Source of the DNA: Sphaerimonospora mesophila NBRC 14179 = JCM 3151
GTDB taxonomy: Bacteria > Actinomycetota > Actinomycetes > Streptosporangiales > Streptosporangiaceae
Assembly: GCA_001552515.1 (NCBI GenBank)
Contig: BCRI01000001.1
Location: forward strand, 88,006 to 152,005
Reading direction: 5' to 3'
DNA: 64,000 bases
This document shows positions 36,502 through 45,543 of this stretch, one piece after another. A program made the position numbers and the translations under genes. Under the pieces are notes generated by a model, which did not search any database, was not told the origin of the DNA, and saw nothing but the letters and a program-made list of their open reading frames with translations. The first letter of the stretch is position 1, and the number at the start of each line of letters is the position of its first letter.

Positions 36502-36517
36502 ATCTCAATGTTGAGAT
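36502..36517. promoter_or_regulatory. MarR-type operator
   Basis: ATCTCAA-TG-TTGAGAT, perfect inverted repeat 23 bp upstream of the eamA start. It fits MarR sites of the TATCTTGAnnTCAAGATA kind. Confidence 0.65.
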
Positions 36518-36539
36518 TATCAATAAGGAGCGATCAAGG

Positions 36540-37568
36540 TTGGGCGTCTTCGCCGGTAGGCACAGCACCCTGGCCCTGCCGTACGCGGGAATTCTCGTAA
36601 TCACGACGTTCACCCCGCTCGTGTGGGGTTCGACCTACGCCGTCACCACGGAGTTCCTGCCGCCCGACCGCCCGCTGTTCACCGCGTTGATGAGGGCGCT
36701 GCCGGCCGGTCTGATGCTGCTCGCCATCACCCGGACGCCGCCGCGCGGGGTGTGGATCCTGCGGGCGGCCGTGCTCGGCGTGCTGAACATCGGCGCGTTC
36801 TTCCCGATGCTGTTCCTGGCGGCGTACCGGCTGCCCGGCGGCGTCGCGGCCGTGCTGGGCGCGGTGGGCCCGCTGTTCGCGCTCGGCTTCGCCGCCGCGC
36901 TGCTCGCCGAACGGGCGACGGCGCGCAAACTGCTGGCCGGGTTCGCCGGAGTGTTCGGCGTCGGCCTGGTCGTCCTGCGCGCCGACGCCCGGCTCGACAC
37001 CGTCGGGGTGCTCGCCGGACTGGCCGGGGCCGCGCTCATGTCGGCGGGTACGGTGCTCACCAAGCGATGGGGCCGCCCCGAGGGCGTCAGCGCGCTCACC
37101 CTCACCGGCTGGCAGCTCACCGCAGGCGGGCTGCTGCTCGCCCCCGTCGCCCTGCTCATCGAGGGTCCGCCGCCCGCACTCACCGGAGAGAACCTCCTCG
37201 GCTACGCCTATCTCGGAATCGTCGGTACCGCCGTGGCGTACTGGCTCTGGTTCCGCGGCCTGTCCCGGCTGCCCGCCACCTCGATCGCCTTCCTCACCCT
37301 GATCAGCCCGCTGTCCGCTGCGGTGATCGGCTGGGCCGCCCTCGGCCAGACCCTCACCCCGCTCCAGCTGCTGGGCATGACCATCGCCCTCGGCGGCACG
37401 CTGCTCGGCCAGACGCAGGCGAAGCCCGCCGCCGCCGCCGCCGTCGTCGTCGTCGTCGGAGACGGCGGCGACCCGGTCAGGGGAGTCGATCGTACGGAAC
37501 GACCGCCATCACCTGTTCCGGACCCTGCCCGACGACTTCTCACCGATGAGAGCTGCCGGACACGCTGA
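36540..37568 (+). CDS. EamA/DMT-family exporter
   Basis: 342 residues, ten membrane helices in two EamA repeats (TPLVWGSTYAVTTEFLP begins the first, GVLAGLAGAALMSAGTVLTKRWG the second). Exports metabolites or drugs; substrate unknown. The TTG start has AAGGAG nine bases upstream. A poly-Ala/Val tract (AAAAAVVVVV) after helix ten and a hydrophilic tail of about 40 residues are not part of the family. Confidence 0.85.
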   Translation: MGVFAGRHSTLALPYAGILVITTFTPLVWGSTYAVTTEFLPPDRPLFTALMRALPAGLMLLAITRTPPRGVWILRAAVLGVLNIGAFFPMLFLAAYRLPGGVAAVLGAVGPLFALGFAAALLAERATARKLLAGFAGVFGVGLVVLRADARLDTVGVLAGLAGAALMSAGTVLTKRWGRPEGVSALTLTGWQLTAGGLLLAPVALLIEGPPPALTGENLLGYAYLGIVGTAVAYWLWFRGLSRLPATSIAFLTLISPLSAAVIGWAALGQTLTPLQLLGMTIALGGTLLGQTQAKPAAAAAVVVVVGDGGDPVRGVDRTERPPSPVPDPARRLLTDESCRTR

Positions 37569-37612
37569 CTTCGCGGCCGAGCCACAATTGCGCGGAATTC
37601 AGCCGTTCTCGG

Positions 37613-38069
37613 TCATCGATAGGCGTAGCAGTAGTTGGACTTGCCCTTGAAGCTGTGGAAGGCGTGCGGGTCGTTGAAGCGCCAACGGCATCCGGCGTCG
37701 CGTTGGCTCTGCGTCAGGTACATGGTGGCCTTGTCCTTGTTCTTGACGCAGTAGGCGCCCGGCTGGGGCGTCTCCCGATACTCCACCCACTCCCAGCCGA
37801 TCGACTTGCAGTAGTCGGTGAAGTGTCCCGGACCGAGCTCGACCAGCTGGGACGGCGCCGGTGACGGCCGAGGGGACTCCGTCTGCGCCGGGGGGCGCGA
37901 GGAGGTCGTCGGCGGTGCCCACCAGGCGGTCGAGGATCTCACGGGCCGACGGGCGACGCAGGGGGTCCTTGGCGAGACAGTCGCCGAGCAGATCGCGAAG
38001 CGACCGCTCGATGCCGTCCAGCCGTGGCTCCTCGTTCAGGATCCGGGTGATGACGGCGGGGAGCCGCGG
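37613..38069 (-). pseudogene. Remnant of a Ser/Thr protein kinase gene
   Basis: Two minus-strand frames together encode the end of a PknB-type kinase. The first reads VITRILNEEPRLDGIERSLR and DLLGDCLAKDPLRRPSAREI, the last two helices of the kinase lobe; after a shift near 37850-37900 the second reads DYCKSIGWEWVEYRETPQP with Cys residues and ends SNYCYAYR, a plausible extracellular sensor tail. The whole N-lobe and catalytic loop are missing; panD lies directly upstream. I infer truncation plus frameshift. Confidence 0.6.
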
Positions 38070-38492
38070 TCAGCCGGTGGGGCGGGCTGAATCGCCGCGG
38101 ATCAGGCCGGTGCCGTCGGGCACGTCCGCGGCATCGGCGCCGACCTGGACGATCTCGTTGTCCTTATCGACGAAGACGACGCGCGGCTTGAGAGAGCCCA
38201 GCTCCTCCTCGGCCACGAGCGCGTACGCAATGATGATCACCAGGTCGCCCACGCTGATGAGTCGGGCGGCCGCGCCGTTGATCCCGATCGTCCCGGAGCC
38301 CGCCGGGCCCTCGATGACGTACGTCGACAGGCGGTTGCCGTTGTCGATGTCGACGATGTCGACCTTCTCACCCTCCACGAGATCGGCGGCCGCCATCAGG
38401 TCCGCGCTGATCGTGACCGATCCGACGTAGTGCAGGTCGGCCTGGGTGACGGTGGCGCGGTGGATCTTCGACTTCATCAGCGTGCGGAACAT
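38070..38492 (-). CDS. panD: Aspartate 1-decarboxylase
   Basis: 140 residues. [28 protein letters not shown] contains the self-cleavage site Gly24-Ser25 that makes the pyruvoyl cofactor, and [19 protein letters not shown] is the conserved core. Produces beta-alanine for pantothenate. The other pan genes are not here. Confidence 0.95.
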   Translation of the reverse strand: MFRTLMKSKIHRATVTQADLHYVGSVTISADLMAAADLVEGEKVDIVDIDNGNRLSTYVIEGPAGSGTIGINGAAARLISVGDLVIIIAYALVAEEELGSLKPRVVFVDKDNEIVQVGADAADVPDGTGLIRGDSARPTG

Positions 38493-38541
38493 GACCCCTC
38501 GCTGGATCGGAGGACGATGCGCCGTCGATGATATGCGGCCG

Positions 38542-39507
38542 TCACACCCGCGATGCGACCGCCCGCCGTCGTACCGTCCAGGCGCCGCCGAGGCGGTAGC
38601 CGTACCAGAGGAGCAGCGGCCAGGTCAGCGCGGTGACCAGCCATCGCTGGGTGGCCGGAAGCCGCGCCGGGCGGTCGCCGATCCCGATCCGGTCGACGGC
38701 GAGCCGCGCCGGGCTGCCGGAGACGGTGTGCGCGACGCCCAGCCGCGCCTGCCGGTCGCCGAGGAAGCCGAAGTCGCCCGTCGCGTGCGGCAGGCCGAGC
38801 CGCGTGGTCAGCGCGTTCAGCGTCTCCGCCGGACGGGCCAGCAGGTCCTCGTAGCGGACGCGGACGACGTCCACGCCCTTGCCGCGCAGGACCTCGAAGG
38901 CGAGGTTCTGCACGAGCCAGTGGACGGCCGTCCTGAGCGGCGTCCACCGGGTCATCGGCCGGCCGTCCTCCGCTCGGCGGACCCTCCCCCGCCGCACCTT
39001 TCCGAACCTGGAGGCGGCCACCGCACGCGGGTCACGCACCAGGTGGACGATCCGCAGATCCATGATCGCGGACAGGCAGTACGCCAGGGAGGCCTGCCTG
39101 CTCGAGTCCACGACGGTATGGGCGTGGGCGATCTCTGCGGCCGCGGCGTAGATCCGGGCGTACGAGCGGACGTACTCGACCAGCTCCGCCTCCCGCGACA
39201 CGAGTCCGAGGGCGTACGCCGGAATGCGACGGGTGCGGTCGACCCGGACGCTCAGCCGGGTCAGCCAGCCGACCTGGCTCTCCCGCCACTGGCCGAAGCC
39301 CCGGGCGCCCACCTTCCGCCAGAACGGGCAATGCTCGAACGCCTGTCCGCAGCCGCAGGGCTCGCCCGCCGGTACGCCGCGCCGCCACAGGTGAGCGACC
39401 TCACCGAGCGGTGCGACTCCGGGCAGCTCACCGAGCAGACGCTCCAGCAGCATGCTGCCGCTACGCCCGAGCCCCCCTATGAAGATCACCGGATCGGCCT
39501 CGACCAC
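38542..39507 (-). CDS. PAPS-dependent sulfotransferase
   Basis: 321 residues. 5'-phosphosulfate loop [19 protein letters not shown] at the N-terminus and 3'-phosphate motif [15 protein letters not shown] near residue 165, with [15 protein letters not shown]. It transfers sulfate from PAPS to a hydroxyl or amino group; acceptor unknown. C-terminal residues 275-300 are hydrophobic and may touch the membrane. It follows cysN (299 bp) in the same direction, supporting a role in sulfating a surface glycan or lipid. GTG start. Confidence 0.85.
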   Translation of the reverse strand: MVEADPVIFIGGLGRSGSMLLERLLGELPGVAPLGEVAHLWRRGVPAGEPCGCGQAFEHCPFWRKVGARGFGQWRESQVGWLTRLSVRVDRTRRIPAYALGLVSREAELVEYVRSYARIYAAAAEIAHAHTVVDSSRQASLAYCLSAIMDLRIVHLVRDPRAVAASRFGKVRRGRVRRAEDGRPMTRWTPLRTAVHWLVQNLAFEVLRGKGVDVVRVRYEDLLARPAETLNALTTRLGLPHATGDFGFLGDRQARLGVAHTVSGSPARLAVDRIGIGDRPARLPATQRWLVTALTWPLLLWYGYRLGGAWTVRRRAVASRV

Positions 39508-39805
39508 TGGTCCTCCACGTCCTCGATATGGAACGCGATGAACCTAACGCCGGGTCTCGCCGCCGGAACGACCATCCACTAATGATCTACAACCGCTGGA
39601 GAACACCTTGAACGTGATCGCCCGCTTCGGCGCCGTGGGACGTGAGGGCGGGAGCGGGCGGGTGCTCCGGCCGACGTGAGACCGTGCCCGAGACCACCGC
39701 GCCCGAGGAGGCCGGAGGCCTCGCACACCAGACCGCGACTGTCACGGTCGGCCGGAGCGGTCGCCCGTTTCCGCCCGTCCCCCCTCTTTTCGAGTCTTTC
39801 GAGCC

Positions 39806-41068
39806 TCAGCGGGAATCGATGATCATCCCGGCGCCGACCGTGCCGTTGGTGGCCTCGTCGATCAGGATGAACCCGCCGCTGAGGCGGTTGCGCGCGTACT
39901 CGTCGACGAAGAGCGGCTGCGTCGTGCGCAGCGACACCCGGCCGATCTCGTTGAGGCCGAGCGAGGTCGCCGACTCGTCCCGGTGCAGGGTGTTGATGTC
40001 GAGCCGGTAGTGCAGGTCCCTGACCAGCGCCCGGGCCGTACGCGTGGTGTGCTTGATGATGAGCTTGGATCGCGGCTGCAGCTTCAGCCCGTCGGCCATC
40101 CAGCAGACCATCGCCTCGACCTCCTGGGCGGCCTTCGGCTGGTTGTTGGGCCGGCAGATCATGTCACCGCGCGAGATGTCGATGTCGTCGGCGAGCCGGA
40201 GCGTGACCGACATCGGCGAGAACGCCTCCTCGACCGGGCCGTCGAACGTGTCGATCCTCGTGATCGTGGTCGTGAGACCCGAGGGCAGGTGCAGGACCTC
40301 GTCACCCGGCTTGAGCACACCCCCGGCGACCTGCCCGGCGTACCCCCGGTAGTCGTGCAGCTCCTGACTGGTGGCGTTGTGCGGCCTTATGACGTACTGC
40401 ACCGGGAACCGCACGTCGACCAGGTTGCGGTCGGAGGCGATGTGCACGTTCTCCAGGTGGTGCAGCAGCGAGGAGCCGCCGTACCACGGCATGTTCTCCG
40501 AGCGGGAGACCACGTTGTCGCCGTGCAGCGCGGAGATCGGGATGAACTTGAGGTCGGCGGCGTTCAGCTTCGAGGCGAACGCGGTGAACTCCTCGCGGAT
40601 CTCCTCGAACCGCTTCTCCGAGTAGTCGACCAGGTCCATCTTGTTCACCGCGAGCACCAGGTGCGGCACCCGCAGCAGCGTCGTGAGGAACGCGTGCCGC
40701 CGCGACTGCTCCAGCACGCCCTTGCGCGCGTCGATCAAAATGATCGCCAGGTCGGCCGTCGAGGCGCCGGTCACCATGTTCCGGGTGTACTGGATGTGCC
40801 CCGGTGTGTCGGCGATGATGAACTTCCGCCTGGGGGTGGCGAAGTAGCGGTAGGCGACGTCGATCGTGATGCCCTGCTCCCGCTCGGCACGCAGGCCGTC
40901 GGTCAGCAGGGACAGGTCGGTGTACTCGGTGCCGCGGTCGCGCGAGGTGCGCTCGACGGCCTCCAACTGGTCCTCGAAGATCGCCTTGGAGTCGAAGAGC
41001 AGCCGTCCGATCAGTGTGGACTTGCCGTCGTCGACGCTACCCGCGGTCGCGAACCGAAGGATGTCCAT
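39806..41068 (-). CDS. cysN: Sulfate adenylyltransferase subunit 1 (GTPase)
   Basis: 420 residues. Translation-factor-like GTPase: P-loop GSVDDGKSTLIGRL, DTPGH, NKMD, then two beta-barrel domains. Together with CysD it makes adenylyl sulfate, driven by GTP hydrolysis. No fused APS kinase at the C-terminus, in line with the separate cysC-like gene at 20121. Confidence 0.95.
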   Translation of the reverse strand: MDILRFATAGSVDDGKSTLIGRLLFDSKAIFEDQLEAVERTSRDRGTEYTDLSLLTDGLRAEREQGITIDVAYRYFATPRRKFIIADTPGHIQYTRNMVTGASTADLAIILIDARKGVLEQSRRHAFLTTLLRVPHLVLAVNKMDLVDYSEKRFEEIREEFTAFASKLNAADLKFIPISALHGDNVVSRSENMPWYGGSSLLHHLENVHIASDRNLVDVRFPVQYVIRPHNATSQELHDYRGYAGQVAGGVLKPGDEVLHLPSGLTTTITRIDTFDGPVEEAFSPMSVTLRLADDIDISRGDMICRPNNQPKAAQEVEAMVCWMADGLKLQPRSKLIIKHTTRTARALVRDLHYRLDINTLHRDESATSLGLNEIGRVSLRTTQPLFVDEYARNRLSGGFILIDEATNGTVGAGMIIDSR

Positions 41069-41176
41069 TACTCCGCTACTCCTGCTCTCCGAAGGTCGTA
41101 CGGCTCTCGCCCGGAAGGTCGCCGGCGCGCGTGGACGCGTCGTGAAGGCACGTCGGAAACGCGTCGTGAAGGCGCA

Positions 41177-42091
41177 TCAGAAGTAGCCTTCCTTCTTGCG
41201 GTCTTCCATGGCCGCCTCGGAGGCCCGGTCGTCGGCCCGGGTGGCGCCCCGCTCGGTGATGCGGGTGGCGGCGATCTCGTCGATGATCTGGTCGACCGTC
41301 CTGGCGGTGGACTCCACGGCTCCGGTGCAGGTCATGTCGCCGACCGTGCGATAGCGGACCGTGGCCTCGAAGACGGGCTCGTCCTCGCCCCGCTGTACGA
41401 TCGCCGAATCCGCGAGCAGCATGCCGTCGCGCTCGAAGACCTTGCGGGTGTGCGCGTAGTAGATCGGCGGGATCTCCACACCCTCGCGCCGGATGTAGTG
41501 CCACACGTCCAGCTCGGTCCAGTTGGACAGCGGGAACACGCGGATCTGCTCGCCCGGGCGAACCCGGGTGTTGTAGAGGTTCCACAGCTCGGGCCGCTGG
41601 TTCTTCGGGTCCCACTGGCCGAACTCGTCGCGGAAGGAGAACACCCGCTCCTTGGCCCTGGCCTTCTCCTCGTCGCGCCTGCCGCCGCCGAAGATCGCGT
41701 CGAACCGGTTCTCCTCGATCGCGTCGAGCAGCGTCGTGGTCTGCAGCCGGTTGCGTGAGGCTCGCCGTCCGGTCTGCTCGACCACCCGGCCTGCGTCGAT
41801 GGTCGCCTGCACCGAGGCGACGACCAGCCGCACACCCAGCTCGGCCACCCGCCGGTCGCGGAATTCGATCACTTCGGGGAAGTTGTGGCCGGTGTCCACA
41901 TGCATGAGGGGGAACGGGATGGGGGCCGGCCAGAACGCCTTCTCCGCGACCCGCAGCATCACGATCGAGTCCTTGCCGCCCGAGAAGAGCAGACACGGTC
42001 GCTCGAACTCCGCCGCGACCTCACGCATGATGTGGATCGCCTCGGCTTCGAGCACGTCGAGCTGCGACGTCGTGTAGTCACGCTGAAGCAT
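41177..42091 (-). CDS. cysD: Sulfate adenylyltransferase subunit 2
   Basis: 304 residues. PP-loop motif LLFSGGKDSIVMLRVA, substrate region PLMHVDTGHNFPEVIEFRD, FGGGRRDEEKARAKERVFS, and WTELDVWHYI. Catalytic ATP-pyrophosphatase-type subunit. ATG 42091 overlaps the end of cysQ by 14 bp. It is followed by cysN after 108 bp. Confidence 0.95.
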   Translation of the reverse strand: MLQRDYTTSQLDVLEAEAIHIMREVAAEFERPCLLFSGGKDSIVMLRVAEKAFWPAPIPFPLMHVDTGHNFPEVIEFRDRRVAELGVRLVVASVQATIDAGRVVEQTGRRASRNRLQTTTLLDAIEENRFDAIFGGGRRDEEKARAKERVFSFRDEFGQWDPKNQRPELWNLYNTRVRPGEQIRVFPLSNWTELDVWHYIRREGVEIPPIYYAHTRKVFERDGMLLADSAIVQRGEDEPVFEATVRYRTVGDMTCTGAVESTARTVDQIIDEIAATRITERGATRADDRASEAAMEDRKKEGYF

Positions 42092-42866
42092 TGGGCTTCC
42101 TTCGGGGAGACTGCAGGTCACGGATTCCGGCGAGCAAGGTTACCGCCAGACCCGGTAGGGAGACCAGGATATCGGGCAGCCAGGGGTCGGCTCTGTTGTA
42201 GGTCAGCGGTGAGCCATCGACCCTGCTCGCGTGGGCTCCCGCCGCCAGCGCCACCGCCACCGGGGCGGCCGAGTCCCACTCGTACTGCCCGCCCGCGTGG
42301 ACGTACGCCTCGACCTCACCGCTCAGCACGGCGGCGATCTTCCCGCCGGCGGAGCCGATGGGCATGAGCTCGGCGCCCACGAGATCGGCCAGATCCCGCA
42401 CGAACTGCGGTGGCCTGCTGCGGCTGACCGCGATCCTGATCCGTCCCTCGGGCCGGGGCAGGACGGGTGGTTCCGCGGTCGTGAGCGTACGCCCCTGGGC
42501 CGGAAGCGCGACGGCACCGGCCGCCAGCCTCCCGTCCTCCCACAGCGCGACGTGCACGGCCCAGTCCGACCGTCCCTCCTCACCGAACTCGCGCGTGCCG
42601 TCGAGGGGATCGACGATCCACACCCGCCGAGCGGACGTCCGCCGGGGATCGGTCCGCTCCTCGTGGGTCGCCTCCTCCGACAGCACCGCGTCGTCCGGCC
42701 GGAGGCGCCCCAGGGCCTCCATGAGGAAGACGTGCGCGGCGCGATCTCCGGCGTCCCGCAGGGCCCGCTGGTCCTCGAACCCGTGACGGACGCGGAGCTT
42801 GAGCAGCCGCTCTCCCGCCTCGGTCGCCAGGTCACCGGCGAGGGCATGATCGTCCCGGATCGGCAT
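42078..42866 (-). CDS. cysQ: 3'(2'),5'-bisphosphate nucleotidase
   Basis: 262 residues, inositol-monophosphatase fold. Metal-binding VLSEEA (Glu) and IVDPLDGTREFGEEG (DPxDG), and EWDSAAPVAVALAAGAHASR (WDxAA). It hydrolyses the PAP left by sulfotransferases, and may also limit PAPS. It starts at ATG 42866, three bases after the stop of the sugar transferase gene; the longer upstream reading lies inside that gene. Confidence 0.9.
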   Translation of the reverse strand: MPIRDDHALAGDLATEAGERLLKLRVRHGFEDQRALRDAGDRAAHVFLMEALGRLRPDDAVLSEEATHEERTDPRRTSARRVWIVDPLDGTREFGEEGRSDWAVHVALWEDGRLAAGAVALPAQGRTLTTAEPPVLPRPEGRIRIAVSRSRPPQFVRDLADLVGAELMPIGSAGGKIAAVLSGEVEAYVHAGGQYEWDSAAPVAVALAAGAHASRVDGSPLTYNRADPWLPDILVSLPGLAVTLLAGIRDLQSPRRKPNASA

Positions 42867-42868
42867 GT

Positions 42869-43624
42869 TCAGTACGCTCCCGCCCCGCGGGCCACCGTGG
42901 ACCACGTCTTCCACAGGATCCGCAAATCCAACATCACAGACCAGTTTTCGACATAACGCAGGTCCAACCGTACCGATTCCTCCCAGGACAGGTCGGCCCC
43001 GCCGTCGATCTGCCACAGCCCGGTCATCCCCGGCCGGACCACCAGGCGCGCGCGCACGTCGTCACCGTACCGCTCCATCTCCTCGGGCAACGTGGGACGC
43101 GGGCCGACCAGGGACATGTCGCCGCGCAGCACATTGATCAGCTGAGGGAGCTCGTCGAGCGAGCGCCGCCTGAGCCGGCCGCCGAGCGGCGTCATACGCG
43201 GATCTCGCCCGATCTTGAGGAGCGGGCCGTGCCGGTCGCTGACGAGGTCTCCGACGAGTTCGACCTTCCGGTCCTGCGCGCCGGGCCGGGTCGTACGGAA
43301 CCTCAAGAGCGTGAACTCCGCGCCGTCCCTGCCGATCCGCCGCTGACGGTCCAGCACGGGCCCGGGACCGGTGATCCGTACGGCCACGGCGATCGCGGCC
43401 ATGACCGGCGCCAGGACGATCAGTGCGACGGCGGCGATCAGCCGGTCGAAGCCGGCCTTGACGAGACGTCGGGCGCCCGTCGGCCCGACCGGCCGTGTGG
43501 TGGGCCGCGGCCCGCCGGGGAGCGGTGACCTCCCGGCGCGCCGGGGCCTGCTGGGGGACGGGGACCTTCCGGTGGTCGCCGCGGGCATCTCGCCGTCCAG
43601 CACGCACGCCTCCAGGCTGCTCAT
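42869..43624 (-). CDS. Undecaprenyl-phosphate sugar-1-phosphate transferase (bacterial sugar transferase)
   Basis: 251 residues, monotopic PglC/WcaJ catalytic domain. One membrane helix (LIAAVALIVLAPVMAAIAVAVRI), then the catalytic core: KIGRDPRMTPLGGRLRRRSLDELPQLINVLRGDMSLVGPRP, with the DE pair of the family, and RPGMTGLWQIDG. It attaches a sugar phosphate to the lipid carrier, the first step of an exopolysaccharide. The N-terminal 60 residues are Pro/Arg-rich. It heads the operon with cysQDN, suggesting a sulfated glycan. Confidence 0.88.
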   Translation of the reverse strand: MSSLEACVLDGEMPAATTGRSPSPSRPRRAGRSPLPGGPRPTTRPVGPTGARRLVKAGFDRLIAAVALIVLAPVMAAIAVAVRITGPGPVLDRQRRIGRDGAEFTLLRFRTTRPGAQDRKVELVGDLVSDRHGPLLKIGRDPRMTPLGGRLRRRSLDELPQLINVLRGDMSLVGPRPTLPEEMERYGDDVRARLVVRPGMTGLWQIDGGADLSWEESVRLDLRYVENWSVMLDLRILWKTWSTVARGAGAY

Positions 43625-43646
43625 CGCAATTCGACTACCAACGGTG

Positions 43647-43652
43647 ATTATA
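43647..43652 (-). promoter_or_regulatory. Candidate -10 box for the sugar transferase-cysQDN operon
   Basis: TATAAT on the minus strand, 22 bases before the ATG at 43624; a near-consensus -10 in otherwise GC-rich DNA. No clear -35 is seen. Confidence 0.5.
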
Positions 43653-43696
43653 GAATTACCCAAAGTCGTCGGCGTCGATGGCGGCCCGGCGTGTAT

Positions 43697-44320
43697 TCAG
43701 CGGGGTGGCTTCGCCGGATTGAGGTCGGCGGCGTGGAACTTGTTCTGGGTGGCCTCGAGGCCTGCGGTGATGAGCGACTCCGTCATGTCGGCCGCCCGGT
43801 CGACCAGGAACGGCAGGTCCTTGCGCTCGGCCGTGGCGAAGTCGCGCAGCACGAACGTCGCCGGATCCATCCGCCCGGGAGGCCGCCCGATGCCGAACCT
43901 GATCCGCAGGTAGTCACGGGTGCCCAGCGTCTTGGTGATCGATTTGAGCCCGTTGTGGCCGTTGTCGCCGCCGCCCGACTTCGTGCGCAGCGCGCCGTAC
44001 GGAATGTCCAGCTCGTCGTGCACCACGATCACGCCGTCCGGCGTGACCTTGAAGAAGTCGGCGAGCGCCTTGACCGGGCCGCCGGACAGGTTCATGAACG
44101 ACAGCGGCTTCGCCAGGACGACCGGCGTGCCCGCCAGCCTGCCCTCGACGATCTCGGCCCGCGACCGGTGCGCCTTGAACCGTCCGCCGATCCGGGCCGC
44201 CAGCTCGTCGAGCACCATGAAACCGACGTTGTGCCGGTTTCCGGCGTACTCCGGCCCCGGGTTGCCCAGGCCGACGATCAGCCACCGCCGTTCGGCGACT
44301 CCATTGCCGCGGGAAAACAT
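43697..44320 (-). CDS. pth: Peptidyl-tRNA hydrolase
   Basis: 207 residues. [29 protein letters not shown] with catalytic His, [23 protein letters not shown], and GHNGLKSI are all present. Releases tRNA from peptidyl-tRNA. ATG 44320 is preceded by GAGGAGA; the frame extends upstream but without similarity. Confidence 0.95.
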   Translation of the reverse strand: MFSRGNGVAERRWLIVGLGNPGPEYAGNRHNVGFMVLDELAARIGGRFKAHRSRAEIVEGRLAGTPVVLAKPLSFMNLSGGPVKALADFFKVTPDGVIVVHDELDIPYGALRTKSGGGDNGHNGLKSITKTLGTRDYLRIRFGIGRPPGRMDPATFVLRDFATAERKDLPFLVDRAADMTESLITAGLEATQNKFHAADLNPAKPPR

Positions 44321-44454
44321 CGCCGTCTCCTCAGCCAGGTCACTACGCGTCCGCATAGAGGATCGCAGGTCGTCGCGCGTCATCGCAGCCATCGCAGGTC
44401 AGCACGGGTCACTACAGGTCATCACAGACCATCACAGACATCACAGACAGAGAA

Positions 44455-44482
44455 GTCCTCCACGGGCGATGCCGTGGAGGAC
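44455..44482 (-). terminator. Terminator downstream of rplY
   Basis: 11-bp perfect arms (GTCCTCCACGG / CCGTGGAGGAC) around a 6-base loop, followed on the minus strand by TTCTCTGTCTGTG. Confidence 0.75.
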
Positions 44483-44521
44483 TCTCCCGCTCGACCGTCA
44501 CGCGGACGGTCGATTCGTTCG

Positions 44522-45112
44522 TTACTCGGCGGCCTCGGCCTCGCCCTCGGCGGCGGCCTCCTCCGGCAGGGCGGCGACCGGAGCGGCGATCACCTGCAGC
44601 ACCAGCGCCTCGGGGTCGTCGACCAGCGTCGTGCCCTCCGGCAGCGTGATGTCGCCCGCGTTGACGACGAAGCCGGCGTCCTTGCCGGCGACGTCCACGT
44701 CGACACCGGTCGGGATGTGGGTCGCCTCGGCCTCGACGGCGAGCGTGACGAGCTGCTGGTCGACGATCGCGCTGCCGATCGGCTCGCCCAGGACGTTGAT
44801 CGGGATCTCGACGGTGACCTTCTCGCCCCGCTTGACCAGGAGCAGGTCGACGTGCTCGAGGTGGCCCTTGATCGGGTCGCGCTGAACGCCCTTGGGCAGC
44901 GCTATCTCGTCGATGCCCTCACCCTGGAGGTGGATCAGCACGTTCGGCGTGCGCAGCGCGAGCAGCAGCGCGTGACCCGGCAGGGTCAGGTGCCGCGGCT
45001 CGGTGCCGTGGCCGTACAGCACGGCGGGGACCTTGTGAGCGCGACGGATCTTGCGGGCGGCGCCCTTGCCGAACTCGTTACGCGACTCGACGGTGATGGC
45101 TACATCAGGCAC
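44522..45112 (-). CDS. rplY: 50S ribosomal protein L25/general stress protein Ctc
   Basis: 196 residues. N-terminal L25 domain binding 5S rRNA (RNEFGKGAARKIRRAHKVPAVLYGHG) and C-terminal TL5-type beta domain (VTVEIPINVLGEPIGSAIVDQQLVTLAVEAEATHIP), ending in an acidic AEGEAEAAE tail. Part of the prs-rplY-pth series. Confidence 0.95.
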   Translation of the reverse strand: MPDVAITVESRNEFGKGAARKIRRAHKVPAVLYGHGTEPRHLTLPGHALLLALRTPNVLIHLQGEGIDEIALPKGVQRDPIKGHLEHVDLLLVKRGEKVTVEIPINVLGEPIGSAIVDQQLVTLAVEAEATHIPTGVDVDVAGKDAGFVVNAGDITLPEGTTLVDDPEALVLQVIAAPVAALPEEAAAEGEAEAAE

Positions 45113-45223
45113 GGCACATCTCCTAGGGATGAGAACTCGACGGATGGATGAGTGCGCTCCCCCTCACCCGCCCTAGCGGAAGGCGTTACGAGCGCAACCC
45201 CGTCACTCTACCGCCCCTCCCCG

Positions 45224-45500
45224 CGTGATCTTGCAATTACTCGCAGCGACGCCCCATGACCTGGGCTTCCCCCTTCGCCGATCTTGCAGAAACTCGCACC
45301 AGGTGCCTGCCACCTGGGAATTCACACTCCGTGATCTTGCAGCGACACGGCCCGCCGTACGCGCCCGCGGTCCGGCGAGCAGCGCAAGATCACGACAAGC
45401 GAATGTCCAGGTGAGCGCGGAAGCGCCGAAGTTTCTGCAAGATCACGCCATGCGTTCACGCAGCTCAGGGCACTTCAGTGCGAGAAAGCGCAAGATCACG
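45224..45500. repeat. Array of inverted TGATCTTGCA repeats
   Basis: In 277 bp between rplY and prs there are three copies in plus orientation (CGTGATCTTGCA at 45224 and 45330; CGATCTTGCA at 45279) and three in the opposite orientation (GCGCAAGATCACG at 45382; TGCAAGATCACG at 45436; GCAAGATCACG at 45490). The halves mirror each other, so the region can fold into nested stems. It resembles REP-like extragenic repeats. No coding potential; the rest of the 431-bp gap (45113-45543) shows nothing else. Confidence 0.8.
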
Positions 45501-45543
45501 GAGGGTGATGGCGGTGGGGGGTGATGTGATGGGAGAGCGGAGG

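Noticed and set aside
19142..43696. Prophage or integrative element in the accessory block
   Set aside because: No integrase, phage structural gene, transfer gene or tRNA-flanked repeat was found; composition is uniform.
44392..44460. Short degenerate ATCACAG repeats near rplY as a CRISPR-like array
   Set aside because: Units are only about 10-11 bases, irregular, without unique spacers; most likely a local duplication.
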